In this document: piece after piece, positions 1-8,257 of the stretch | Position numbering within the stretch: position 1 is the stretch's first letter | Layout of the letters: each line of letters opens with the position of its first letter | Assembly: GCA_014534095.1 (NCBI GenBank) | Contig: JACVSD010000021.1 | Coordinates: forward strand, 1-20,204 | Source: Nitrospiraceae bacterium | Lineage (GTDB): Bacteria > Nitrospirota > Nitrospiria > Nitrospirales > Nitrospiraceae | Length of the DNA stretch: 20,204 nucleotides | Direction: 5' to 3' | Translations under genes and position numbers: made by a program | The notes under the pieces: generated by a model | The model's input: only the letters and a program-made list of their open reading frames with translations | Told to the model about the DNA's origin: nothing | The model's database searches: none

Positions 1-878
1 TCAAGCTGCCCGCCGTACCGTTTCACACCTGGCTCCCCGACGCCCACACCGAGGCGCCCACCGGTGGCAGCGTCATCCTGGCCGGCCTGCTGCTGAAGAC
101 GGGTGCCTACGGGTTGCTGCGTTTTACCATTCCTCTCTTTCCCGATGCGGCGCGTGAGTTTGCGCCCGTGGCCATGGCGCTCGGGGTCCTGGGGGTTCTG
201 TACGGAGGCGTCCTGGCGTTTGCGCAAACCGACTTCAAGCGGTTGGTCGCCTACAGCAGCATCAGCCATTTGGGCTTTGCGCTGGTCGGCATCTTTGCCA
301 TGACTGGCCTGGCACTCCAGGGAGCCATCCTGCAACTGGTCGCACACGGGGTGAGCACCGGAGCGCTGTTCATGCTGGCCGGCGCGCTTCAGGAGCGGCT
401 CCATACTCGTGACATGCGGCGCATGGGAGGATTGTGGGCCTCAGTGCCGCGCCTGGCCGCGTTTGGCCTGTTCTTCGCCGTGGCCTCGCTCGGATTACCC
501 GGTCTTGCCAATTTCGTCGGGGAATTCCTGGTCCTGTTCGGCACCTACACCGTTCAACCGGCGATCACGATCGCGGCGGCGTTCGGCATGGTGGTGGCAG
601 CCGTATACGCCCTCGCCTTGCTCCAGCGGGCGTTCTTTAGAAGACCCGCTGAAGATCGACTGATACCCGACCTCTCACGCCTGGCATTCACGGCGCTGCT
701 CGCCATGGCCGCCGTGCAAGTGTGGCTGGGTTGGTACCCCGGCTCGGTGCTGTCGACCACCGAGTCGTCCGTTCAGTATCTCATTCGAAGCCATCCGCCG
801 ACTTCCGGGCCAGACGCGACACAATCGGCCCGCCCTGGCCCGTCGGCCACCCGACCAATGACAGAGGACCATCGATGA
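1..878 (+). CDS. nuoM: NADH-quinone oxidoreductase subunit M, 5'-truncated
   Basis: This is the C-terminal part (291 complete codons, read from position 3) of the antiporter-like complex I subunit NuoM, an inner-membrane protein that takes part in proton pumping coupled to quinone reduction. The visible protein opens with the family signature PFHTWLPDAHTEAP and then GSVILAGLLLKTGAYG. It continues with DFKRLVAYSSISHLGF, which carries the conserved lysine of the broken helix, and GLPGLANFVGEFLVL. Several hydrophobic helices follow. The last roughly 35 residues (after SSVQYL) are polar and Pro/Ser/Thr-rich, an unusual tail for NuoM. The gene stops in TGA at 876-878, overlapping the nuoN start by 4 nt, so the two are translationally coupled in one operon. 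The N-terminal part lies outside the window. Identification is from conserved motifs and from nuoN directly downstream. Confidence 0.96.
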   Translation, partial: KLPAVPFHTWLPDAHTEAPTGGSVILAGLLLKTGAYGLLRFTIPLFPDAAREFAPVAMALGVLGVLYGGVLAFAQTDFKRLVAYSSISHLGFALVGIFAMTGLALQGAILQLVAHGVSTGALFMLAGALQERLHTRDMRRMGGLWASVPRLAAFGLFFAVASLGLPGLANFVGEFLVLFGTYTVQPAITIAAAFGMVVAAVYALALLQRAFFRRPAEDRLIPDLSRLAFTALLAMAAVQVWLGWYPGSVLSTTESSVQYLIRSHPPTSGPDATQSARPGPSATRPMTEDHR

Positions 879-2368
879 ACGCCACGGACCTGACTGCGCT
901 CTTGCCGATCCTGGTCTTAGGAGGCTGCTGCATTCTCACGATGCTGACGATCGCGATCCGGCGCGATCATGCCACGATCACCCTCCTGTCAGGCGCGTCC
1001 TGCCTCCTCACGCTCGCCGCCTTGCCCCTGGCGGCCGGCGCCGCTCCGCACGCGGTCACGGCACTCTTGCTCATCGACGGCTATGCGTTGTTCTTCATGG
1101 GCCTGTTGGTGTCGGCAACGCTGGTGGTCATGGCACTCTCGCACGGCTACCTCCGCCTACGCTTCGACGAGCATGAAGACTTCGAAGAGTTCTACCTCCT
1201 CCTGTTGCTCGCTACGTTGGGGGGACTCGTGTTGGTCGCATCGGTTCATCTCGCCTCATTTTTTCTCGGATTGGAACTGATCGGCGTGTCGCTCTACAGC
1301 CTGATCGGATATCTCCGCACGCGCCGAGGTCCGCTGGAAGCCGCACTGAAATACCTCATGCTGTCCGCCTCGGCATCGGCCTTCCTCTTATTTGGAATGG
1401 CGCTCATGTATTTCGAAATCGGGACCATGGCGTTCCGGGAGATGGGTGTCCGTCTGGCTGCGGAACCCCAGACGCCGGCGCTCTGGCTGGCCGGATTCAT
1501 GCTGACACTCACGGGAATCGGCTTCAAGCTGGGGCTTGTGCCGTTTCACCTCTGGATCCCCGATGTGTATCAGGGGGCGCCTGCTCCGGTTACCGCGTTT
1601 GTGGCCACGGTCTCGAAGGGAGCGGTGTTTGCTGTGCTGCTCCGCTTTGTCGGGGAGCTGCAAGCGTTGCAGCTCGGCCGCCTCGGGTTCTTGTTCGGAG
1701 CGCTCTCGGCGGCCTCGATGTTCGCGGGGAATTTCTTGGCGCTGCTCCAGAACAATGTGAAACGACTGCTGGCCTACTCGTCCATCGCCCACTTCGGGTA
1801 CCTGTTGGTCGCCTTACTGGCCGGCGGAGCTGTGGCCGCCGAGGCCGTGACCTTTTATCTCGTCGCCTATTTCATCACGACATTGGGCGCGTTCGGCATC
1901 GTCACGATCCTCTCCAAAGAAGCAGGGGACGCCGAGGCACTGGAGGATTATCGCGGCCTGTTCTGGTCGCATCCCTGGTTGGCGGGCAGCTTCATGCTCA
2001 TGCTGCTCTCCCTCACAGGGATTCCGCTCACGGTAGGGTTTGTCGGCAAATTTTATGCGATCGCGGCCGGCGTAGAGGGACAACTGTGGTTCCTGGTCGT
2101 GCTTCTAGTCATCAACAGCGCGATCAGCGCCTACTATTATCTCCGCCTTATCCTCACCCTGGTGGAACAGCCGGATCAACCGGCCTATCAAGTCTCCGCC
2201 TGGCGACCGATCGGCCTGGAACCCGGCCATCGCTGGACCGTGATGCTGTCCCTCGGACTGGTCACGGCGATGCTGCTCGGGCTGGGTGTCTACCCCGGTC
2301 CGCTCATGGAGTTCATTCGCGCCATGCTGGGACCGCTGGTGCGCTCGGCTATGACGGTCGCCTCTTGA
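875..2368 (+). CDS. nuoN: NADH-quinone oxidoreductase subunit N
   Basis: NuoN is an antiporter-like membrane subunit of complex I. The 497-residue protein is close to the usual family length and almost entirely hydrophobic. Residues that match the proton-path positions known from E. coli NuoN are visible: E134 in FFLGLELIGVSLYS, K218 in GFKLGLVPFHLWIPD, K248 in ATVSKGAVFAVLLRF, and K392 in TVGFVGKFYAIAAG. NNVKRLLAYSSIAHFGYL at 293-310 is the conserved discontinuous-helix segment. I chose the ATG at 875 over an upstream in-frame start at 722. It gives the normal N-terminus, has AGAGGA 6 nt upstream, and forms a four-base ATGA overlap with nuoM. The gene ends the operon in this window; the next gene is convergent. 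No clear intrinsic terminator is visible in the 120 nt that follow. Confidence 0.97.
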   Translation: MNATDLTALLPILVLGGCCILTMLTIAIRRDHATITLLSGASCLLTLAALPLAAGAAPHAVTALLLIDGYALFFMGLLVSATLVVMALSHGYLRLRFDEHEDFEEFYLLLLLATLGGLVLVASVHLASFFLGLELIGVSLYSLIGYLRTRRGPLEAALKYLMLSASASAFLLFGMALMYFEIGTMAFREMGVRLAAEPQTPALWLAGFMLTLTGIGFKLGLVPFHLWIPDVYQGAPAPVTAFVATVSKGAVFAVLLRFVGELQALQLGRLGFLFGALSAASMFAGNFLALLQNNVKRLLAYSSIAHFGYLLVALLAGGAVAAEAVTFYLVAYFITTLGAFGIVTILSKEAGDAEALEDYRGLFWSHPWLAGSFMLMLLSLTGIPLTVGFVGKFYAIAAGVEGQLWFLVVLLVINSAISAYYYLRLILTLVEQPDQPAYQVSAWRPIGLEPGHRWTVMLSLGLVTAMLLGLGVYPGPLMEFIRAMLGPLVRSAMTVAS

Positions 2369-2488
2369 GGGCGCCCCTTTGTCTATAAGCCATCGATGAG
2401 ATCAGGAGGACTGCCACCGGGACCGTAGCCCCGCCCGTCAATACTTCAAGCGATCCTTGATTGTTGGCGAGATCGTCAAGGGCAGAGG

Positions 2489-3148
2489 CTAGTTCAGCTG
2501 ATGGCCGGTTAATGCCAAATACGCTTGGTGGATGGACCGGACAGGGCTGACCTGCATTAAGAAGGGAATCGGCCAATCGCCTTCCGTCGGGTCCACTTCG
2601 TCGGAAACAACGACCCGCCGAATGTGCGCGGCCTTGGCCGCCGCGATTTTCAGGGAGAGGCCGCCCACCTTGCTGATCTGCCCTTCGGGGGTGATCCCGC
2701 CCGTAATCACATGATCTTCGACGATCGGTTCCTGTTTCACAATGGCGATGACGGTCAAGGCGATCATCGCCGAGAGACTGTCCCCATACACCGTCACGTC
2801 CTGAGGGGCCGACAGCCGGACGGTCCAGGAGTCCGTCGATATCTTCGCTGCCCGGGCGGCCCGATACAGTGCTTGTTGAACGGAGGTCTGCGCCTTGGGA
2901 GAGAACTTTCCGGCCCCTGTCACGAACATCACCATTAGACCGCTGCGGTCCGGCCGTTCTTCAAAGTGCAAGTCTATTTTTGCCACAATCCCGACAGGCC
3001 CCCGCTCCGAAAGGGTCACGCCGAGAATGGGAATAGACCGGTCTTGCTGGATGAGCGAGGGTCCAATCGAGGCGGGCGCCTGCTGAGACCCGACCACGCA
3101 CAGCACCGCCGCGAACAATGACGACTGAAGCAATCCTTTAAGTCGCAT
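2489..3148 (-). CDS. Exported stand-alone Lon-type (S16) serine protease domain protein
   Basis: This 219-residue protein has a probable signal peptide at residues 1-26 (positive MRLK, a hydrophobic stretch, then APA). Residues 40-215 resemble the Lon proteolytic domain. The Ser-Lys dyad typical of the family is present: S124 in VYGDSLSAM, like the GDS motif of LonB-type enzymes, and K167 in KVGGLSLKIAAAKAA. Between them, VITGGITPEGQISKVGG matches the conserved Lon strand-turn (ITGxIxxxGxxxxVGG). There is no AAA+ ATPase or PDZ domain, so it cannot unfold substrates like Lon. An ATP-independent periplasmic or membrane-anchored peptidase is the likely role; substrates are unknown. The longest open frame extends 100 codons further upstream, but that part is Arg-rich and unlike a protein. 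I chose the ATG at 3148 because it starts the signal peptide, although its ribosome site is weak. It lies 181 nt downstream of the phosphatase gene. Confidence 0.82.
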   Translation of the reverse strand: MRLKGLLQSSLFAAVLCVVGSQQAPASIGPSLIQQDRSIPILGVTLSERGPVGIVAKIDLHFEERPDRSGLMVMFVTGAGKFSPKAQTSVQQALYRAARAAKISTDSWTVRLSAPQDVTVYGDSLSAMIALTVIAIVKQEPIVEDHVITGGITPEGQISKVGGLSLKIAAAKAAHIRRVVVSDEVDPTEGDWPIPFLMQVSPVRSIHQAYLALTGHQLN

Positions 3149-3289
3149 ATCCCAAGAAGCAGCAACATCCGGACCAGGCCTGACGTACCTTGCGCCACGC
3201 CTGAACCGGCCTAACTCTGTGTGATGCTCCGTTCTTCCGGCACACCGATGGTCGCCAGCGGTCACCCTCCGGACGACCTGTCTCGATTG

Positions 3290-3306
3290 AAAGACGGGCT
3301 GTCTTT
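3290..3306 (-). terminator. Possible weak hairpin after the histidine phosphatase gene
   Basis: Six-base arms AAAGAC (3290-3295) and GTCTTT (3301-3306) flank a 5-nt loop, beginning 24 nt downstream of the phosphatase stop codon on the minus strand. The stem has few G-C pairs and only a short U run, so it is at best a weak or partial terminator separating the phosphatase from the S16 protease gene. Confidence 0.25.
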
Positions 3307-3329
3307 GACTTCTTGTTGCCAACCGCCGC

Positions 3330-3938
3330 TCACGAATGCCAAAGCGGCACAGAACACTCCTCGTTCCATCTGACCAGAACCGGCTCCTCACGGCTGCCGT
3401 GTTCGTAACCCAACACGGCGACCCCGACCGGATGGACCACCAATGCACGCGCCGCCAACGGGTCCAACCCGAGCCAGCGAGCCGTCAAGACTCGTAAGAA
3501 ATGGGCGTGGGAAAAGAGCGCCAGATCTCCGTCCGCCTTACGCAGTCGCGCGACGACACGATCCGCTCGGTCCGATACATCGCTGAGGGATTCTCCGTTG
3601 GGACAGCCATCGCGGAATACATTCCAGCCCGGGCGTTCGACATGGATCTCTGCCCTCCGCCGGCCTTCATAGTCGCCATAATTCCATTCCAGCAGGTCCG
3701 GATCGAATTCCAACAGGGCCCCGAAGCCTGCCAGTTGGGCCGTGCACGTTGCCCGCTGTAAAGGACTACTGAACACCCGGATAAACGCCCTATCTTTGAG
3801 CCGCCTCCCCACCGACAAGGCCTGCTCGCGGCCATGATCGGTCAGCGGCACATCGGTGCGTCCCGTGTGCCGGCCGGATCGGCTCCATTCGGTTTCGCCA
3901 TGCCGGATGAGTGCAATGTGAGGCAACGCGTCACCCAT
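3330..3938 (-). CDS. Histidine phosphatase family protein (phosphoglycerate mutase-like)
   Basis: This is a cytoplasmic 202-residue member of the branch 1 histidine phosphatase superfamily. The phosphohistidine motif is at R12-H13-G14 (IALIRHGETEWS), followed by SGRHTGRTDVPLT, which orders the phosphate pocket. FSSPLQRATCTA at 57-66 gives the conserved arginine (R62). E84 in LLEWNYGDYEG sits at the usual proton-donor position, and H144 in LFSHAHFLR is the second active-site histidine. The length suits small phosphatases such as GpmB, CobC or SixA-like enzymes; substrate cannot be read from the sequence. True cofactor-dependent mutases are usually longer, so a phosphatase is more likely. The ATG at 3938 has a strong GGGAGG 4 nt upstream. 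It lies 95 nt downstream of ku on the same strand and could be co-transcribed. A cobalamin role (CobC) was considered, but no cobalamin genes are nearby. Confidence 0.9.
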   Translation of the reverse strand: MGDALPHIALIRHGETEWSRSGRHTGRTDVPLTDHGREQALSVGRRLKDRAFIRVFSSPLQRATCTAQLAGFGALLEFDPDLLEWNYGDYEGRRRAEIHVERPGWNVFRDGCPNGESLSDVSDRADRVVARLRKADGDLALFSHAHFLRVLTARWLGLDPLAARALVVHPVGVAVLGYEHGSREEPVLVRWNEECSVPLWHS

Positions 3939-4033
3939 GAAACCTCCCTGCTGCTCTGCCGTTTTGCTCTCTTTATGTGGGCGCTTACTGGTAATGGCAG
4001 TGTCTGGGCCTATCGACGAACGCCCGCCGTGCC

Positions 4034-4909
4034 TTACGCCGATTTTCGGCCGGCCTGTCTATCGGCACGGGCGGGTTTCGCTTTTGAGGCGGGGCGACGG
4101 GCGGCCTGCGCCTTGCTCTCGACGCTGCGCTTGAGCAACGCCATCAGATCGATGACGTCGCCTCCAGCCGGGCGTTCATCGTCGCGGCCGGCAGCTTCCG
4201 TGACGGCTTCGATTTGACCGGCTTGAACACGCTTGTCAATCAAGGCCAGCAAGTCCTCATGGTAGGTATCCCGGAACTCCCCCGGCTTCCATTTATCACT
4301 CATGCCGTCGACCAGGCGGCGCGCCATCTCGACTTCGCGAGGAGTGATGCCGACGGCTTTCAGGTCCCGTGACGGCACGTCGACTTCCTCGGCGGATCGG
4401 ATCTCGTTGGCGTAGCGGAGCGTGTTCATCACGATCACGTCGCCGACCGGCAACAATGCCGCGACATATTGCCGAGTGCGGATGACGACGTTGGCGATCC
4501 CGACTTTGCCGGTCTGCACGAGCGTCTCTCTCAGCAGGGCATAGCCCTTCTCTCCGCGTTTGTCTGGAGCGAGATAATAGGGAGTTTCGAAATACATCGG
4601 AGGAATATCCGCCGCATCGACGAAAGTGAGGATGTCCACGGTTTGCGTCGCTTCTACGTTCGCGCGCTTGAAGTCCTCTTCCGTCAGGACCACATACCGG
4701 CCCTTCTCGTACTCATAGCCTTTCACGATGTCATCCCAGGAGACATCTTCGCCGGTCTCCTTGTTATAGCGCTTGAAGCCGACCGGCTTCATCGTCCGGC
4801 GATCCAGCATCGTGAGATCGAAACTGTTGCGCTGTTCAGCCGAATAGAGGCCGACGGGGATATGCACGAGGCCGAAGCTGATGGCCCCTTTCCAGAGGGT
4901 GCGGGGCAT
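4034..4909 (-). CDS. ku: Non-homologous end-joining protein Ku
   Basis: Bacterial Ku is a homodimeric ring that binds DNA double-strand ends and recruits an ATP-dependent ligase, normally LigD. The 291-residue protein opens with the hallmark MPRTLWKGAISFGLVHIPVGLYSA (first 20 residues are diagnostic). It has the central KRANVEATQTVDI and FETPYYLAPD motifs and the conserved PGEFRDTYHEDLLALI segment at 209-224. DVIDLMALLKRSVE at 251-264 is the conserved C-terminal motif. The tail (265-291) is rich in Lys, Arg and Ala, as in Ku proteins whose C-terminus contacts DNA directly. No ligD is present in the window, so the ligase partner must be encoded elsewhere. The ATG at 4909 has TGAGGC upstream. 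The 96-nt gap before it is AT-rich compared with the surroundings and may hold a promoter, so ku may be expressed separately from the yihY pair upstream. Confidence 0.97.
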   Translation of the reverse strand: MPRTLWKGAISFGLVHIPVGLYSAEQRNSFDLTMLDRRTMKPVGFKRYNKETGEDVSWDDIVKGYEYEKGRYVVLTEEDFKRANVEATQTVDILTFVDAADIPPMYFETPYYLAPDKRGEKGYALLRETLVQTGKVGIANVVIRTRQYVAALLPVGDVIVMNTLRYANEIRSAEEVDVPSRDLKAVGITPREVEMARRLVDGMSDKWKPGEFRDTYHEDLLALIDKRVQAGQIEAVTEAAGRDDERPAGGDVIDLMALLKRSVESKAQAARRPASKAKPARADRQAGRKSA

Positions 4910-5005
4910 GGTGCCTCATCAATTTTTCATTGTGAGTGAATTTTGAGTGGTGAATTTCAACGCAGCCGATCGCTTAAGACTCAGCACACAACTGAACCCT
5001 TTCCT

Positions 5006-5950
5006 TTACGCCGCCTGAGTGGCGCGGGTGGTGTCATGGCCTTCGGTGTCCTGCTGCTCCGTCGCCGCATGTTCGATCTCGGCATTAATCTCGCCGCCTA
5101 GCAAGAGCACCGCCCCCGTCATGTATAACCACAGCATCAGCACGACCACGCCGGCAATGGACCCGTAGACGGCATTGTAGTTGCCGAAATTCTCTACGTA
5201 GGCTTTGAAGCCGAGCGACACGACGATCCACATACTGACGGCAAAGGCCGATCCCGGAGATACCCATCGCCAGTCTTGCTCGACCGCCGGACAAAAATAG
5301 TAGATGCAGGCCACGACGGTGAGCATCAAGGCAATGATGACCGGCCACTGGAGAATGATCCAGGACCGTGTGAAGAGCGGCCCGAAGCCAACCCAGCTGG
5401 CGATCCATGCCGCAATGTGTTCGCCGTACAAGACGAGCGCCACGGAAAAGATCATGAACCCGGCCAAGCCGATCGTCAAAAGGATCGCGGTGAGACGAAC
5501 GCGCCAAAACGGCCGCGGATCCTCCTTCACGTCATAGACGACGTTGAGCGCCTCCATGATGGCCGTGACGCCACTCGATGACGCCCAGATGGCTCCCAAC
5601 CCGCCGAAGGATACGAGATTGGCGCCGCTGCCTTCTGCGATCTGCGCCAGAAACCGTTCCATCATCGACAGCGCATCACCCGGAAGGACGGTCCGGAGAT
5701 AACTCATGAGCTCCGGCATGTAGTTCTGCACCGACAACAGTCCCATGAGAGCCGTCAACACGATGAGTGCGGGAAATAGCGCCAGCAGTACGTAGTACGA
5801 CAGCTGCGCGGCGCGACCGAGCACTTCATCCTTCTGACTTTCCCGCCACAGGCGTCGTCCGAGTTCATTGATCGTGAGCCCGCCTAGTTTCCATGGATTG
5901 TAGGCATGCGATTGGCTCGTCAGTGACGCGGCTCGAGACGTCCGGCTCAT
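5006..5950 (-). CDS. YihY/BrkB family inner-membrane protein
   Basis: This 314-residue integral membrane protein has five or six hydrophobic helices (about 52-74, 112-132 weak, 151-176, 199-219, 233-252, 262-288). The family signature is at 257-292: NYNAVYGSIAGVVVLMLW, then YMTGAVLLLGGEINAEIE. AAQLSYYVLLALFPALIV in the first helix is also typical. The molecular function of YihY/BrkB proteins is not settled; older databases call them ribonuclease BN, which is a misannotation because RNase BN is a soluble enzyme. The C-terminal tail (after 292) is polar and cytoplasmic. The start at 5950 is 6 nt after the stop of the DUF748 gene, and that stop lies in the ribosome-binding region (AAGGGGTAAGG), so the two are almost certainly co-transcribed. 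This pairing suggests an envelope function, but that is inference. Confidence 0.92.
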   Translation of the reverse strand: MSRTSRAASLTSQSHAYNPWKLGGLTINELGRRLWRESQKDEVLGRAAQLSYYVLLALFPALIVLTALMGLLSVQNYMPELMSYLRTVLPGDALSMMERFLAQIAEGSGANLVSFGGLGAIWASSSGVTAIMEALNVVYDVKEDPRPFWRVRLTAILLTIGLAGFMIFSVALVLYGEHIAAWIASWVGFGPLFTRSWIILQWPVIIALMLTVVACIYYFCPAVEQDWRWVSPGSAFAVSMWIVVSLGFKAYVENFGNYNAVYGSIAGVVVLMLWLYMTGAVLLLGGEINAEIEHAATEQQDTEGHDTTRATQAA

Positions 5951-5956
5951 CGCGCC

Positions 5957-8050
5957 TTACCCCTTCAGTCCCGGGCTGATCGCTTCAAAAAATGCATTTT
6001 GGACCAGGTTGCCCAGCATCTGCCAGGTGTGGGCCTGTGGGTTTTCCACGGGTCCACTGACATCGGTGTCCGTCGCCACTTCGTTGCGCGGCTGATTCTG
6101 AAACAATGCGGTGACCCCGCCCACAATCGCCTGATAAGCCTTGTTCAAAGTGGACTTGTTCCGGTCTTGCGCGGGGTCGTACACGTCCACGTCCTTCAAA
6201 AACGGCCGGACATAGCCGTCCACCTTTCCGTCCTTCACCTTCAGTTCGCTGAAAAAGGCAAACATGCCTTCATGCATATCGAGATTGCCGTGGGCCCTGA
6301 ACACGTTGTTCAGCGACGTCAGCTTGGTCTTGATGATCCGGATGTCCACATCGAAATCCGGAGTGGGCTTCTCGGGACGAAAGGTGCCGCTCACGACAGT
6401 GGGGCCGCTCCCCATGAACTTGCCGGTCATCTTGATGGCGCCCGTGCCTTCCGAGACCCGGTTGCTGAGATTTTCCATATCGACATTCATGTCCGCCATG
6501 AACACCCGGTAATCGGGGGAGGCCGTTTCGTTGACGAAACCAACTTCGCTATGGAGAATTTTTCCGCGCTGCACCTTGACCAGCAGCGAAGGATCTTGAT
6601 TGGCCTGTTTCGCTTGGCCGGCGCCTTTCTTCGCGCGCTGGGCGTCCTTCCCCTTCCCTGCCACGGTATGCACGTAATCGAGCTTGGCGTGGTCGAGGAG
6701 AAAATCTTCAACGGCGATCATCGTCCGATCTTTTGTTTGGCGGAGCCGGCTTTTCATATCCAGGACGCCGTCTCTCAGATAGACGTGGAACGGTTCGGCC
6801 ACCGGAAGCAAACTCTGCAGGCGGAGGCGCTCCACCGTCATCGTCGCATCCACGGCTGGGAGCGGTTTGGCAACGACGTTGGCGCGGCCTTCCACGGTTA
6901 ACCTCGCATCCTCCGGCAACTGGGCGCTGACCCGCACCTCCGACGGTAACTCGTTGGTCGCCGCAGAATGATTACGAATCTCGGACACCGTGACGTCGAG
7001 CCGGCTGACCCGGACCGCATCAGCTTTAGGATTCGGACGATACGTCACTTCGCCATCCTGCACTGCAACACGATGAATGGTAATGGGGAACAGTTCGGTG
7101 ACCCGGTCTTGCCATGCCGGAATCGCCGGGGCCGCGGCTGCCGCCGCATCCTTGGCCTGCGCCGTCTGCCGCCCAGACGCGGTCCCACCCACGTAGTCGA
7201 TAACCGGCTTGACGACCGCGATCTCCTCAATGGTCACCGCTTGCTGTGACGGTGCATAGTCCACATGTCCCCTGACGCCGACGACGCCGGCCTTGACCGG
7301 CAACTCGTTCTTCCCGGCCATGCTAAGCGCCGTCGGGATGTCCAAGTTCTCGATGTTCATGTCCGCAACGACGGCTGCGTGGGGCTTGGCCAGCGGATCG
7401 GCATGCCCGTCGATCGTCAGACGCGCTTGATCCAAGAAATTCGCCTTGATGCGCAGGGCGGCGGGATGAGTCTGGTCGGGCTTCGGCCGGTTCGTGACGT
7501 TGTCGGCTGCAATCTCGAACTGCACATAGATCGGCTCGGCCGCCGGGGCGCCCACGTACGTCACATCGCTGTTCGTGATCGCCAGAGCAAGGCGAAGGGG
7601 TAGCATCTCGCGCAGGGTATCCTGCCAGGCCACCGCCTGCTCTTTCGATTCCTGATGAGCGCCCTTCTTGAGGGCCGTATCGACCTGCTCCCGGGTTGCC
7701 GACAACGCCAACCGATCCACATGCAGGTCGGCTGAAACCGTTCCCGTGAACAACGGCAGAAACGCGATGCCGGCCCGGGCATAGGGAATCACCGCCAAAG
7801 CCGGTTCAGGATGCGCCTGTTGCCGAATGACAATATCTTTGAGATCCGCCGCGAGCGTCAGCGGATGGAGCTCAAGCGCCCCGATGGTCGTATGGTATTC
7901 CGGCAGCCGCTGATTGGCCTGTGCCTCGGCGTAACGCCGTAACGGCTCCTCAGCAAAGAACGCCGCCGTGACGACGAGCAACAGCAGCACCGCGATGATC
8001 CCAAAGGCAATCCACCACCCGCGATGCCGGGTCCCTGATTGACTGGCCAT
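5957..8050 (-). CDS. DUF748 domain protein (AsmA-like envelope protein)
   Basis: This 697-residue protein is anchored by one N-terminal transmembrane segment (about 12-32, after a basic RHR), with the rest predicted to lie in the periplasm. The N-terminal region, with RYAEAQANQRLPEYHTTIG followed by LELHPLTLAADLKDIVI, and repeated strand-rich units such as ARLTIDGHADPLAKP and ARLTVEGRANVVAKPLPAV are typical of DUF748 and distant AsmA/TamB-like proteins. The last roughly 115 residues (LDMHEGMFAFFSELKVKDG, then GYVRPFLKDVDVYD, then the AIVGGVTALFQNQP segment) are the best conserved part of the family. Large AsmA-like proteins are thought to help move lipids between the membranes; for DUF748 this is only inferred. 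A Lys/Ala/Gln-rich insert (VAGKGKDAQRAKKGAGQAKQ) lies in the middle. The ribosome site GAAGGA is 8 nt before the ATG. The gene runs directly into the YihY gene. Confidence 0.88.
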   Translation of the reverse strand: MASQSGTRHRGWWIAFGIIAVLLLLVVTAAFFAEEPLRRYAEAQANQRLPEYHTTIGALELHPLTLAADLKDIVIRQQAHPEPALAVIPYARAGIAFLPLFTGTVSADLHVDRLALSATREQVDTALKKGAHQESKEQAVAWQDTLREMLPLRLALAITNSDVTYVGAPAAEPIYVQFEIAADNVTNRPKPDQTHPAALRIKANFLDQARLTIDGHADPLAKPHAAVVADMNIENLDIPTALSMAGKNELPVKAGVVGVRGHVDYAPSQQAVTIEEIAVVKPVIDYVGGTASGRQTAQAKDAAAAAAPAIPAWQDRVTELFPITIHRVAVQDGEVTYRPNPKADAVRVSRLDVTVSEIRNHSAATNELPSEVRVSAQLPEDARLTVEGRANVVAKPLPAVDATMTVERLRLQSLLPVAEPFHVYLRDGVLDMKSRLRQTKDRTMIAVEDFLLDHAKLDYVHTVAGKGKDAQRAKKGAGQAKQANQDPSLLVKVQRGKILHSEVGFVNETASPDYRVFMADMNVDMENLSNRVSEGTGAIKMTGKFMGSGPTVVSGTFRPEKPTPDFDVDIRIIKTKLTSLNNVFRAHGNLDMHEGMFAFFSELKVKDGKVDGYVRPFLKDVDVYDPAQDRNKSTLNKAYQAIVGGVTALFQNQPRNEVATDTDVSGPVENPQAHTWQMLGNLVQNAFFEAISPGLKG

Positions 8051-8257
8051 AAATAAAGTCCTTCACGCAGGTTAGACAATGGTTCATTGGCGGTCCTCAC
8101 ATACCGGGCCGCGACTCTCGAAGGGATCACAGTGGTCGCGGAGCGTCGTGAATGGACAGCCGGACAGCGACATGGAGGCAGGAAAGAACTGGGCCGTAAA
8201 CATATGCGCCCGCCGAAAAGAGGAATCTCCGTCAGACACTCGCCGAAGCGTATGGCT

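Noticed and set aside
2369..2488. Possible terminator between convergent nuoN and S16 protease genes (CCTTGA ... TCAAGG)
   Set aside because: The arms are only 6 nt with a 15-nt spacer and no U run, so it is not convincing.
5006..5950. Ribonuclease BN label for the YihY-family protein
   Set aside because: The protein is an integral membrane protein without a metallo-beta-lactamase fold; the label is a known historical misannotation.
5999..6901. A 300-codon open frame on the plus strand opposite the DUF748 gene
   Set aside because: Antisense to a well-supported coding region, with shadow-like composition and no domain.
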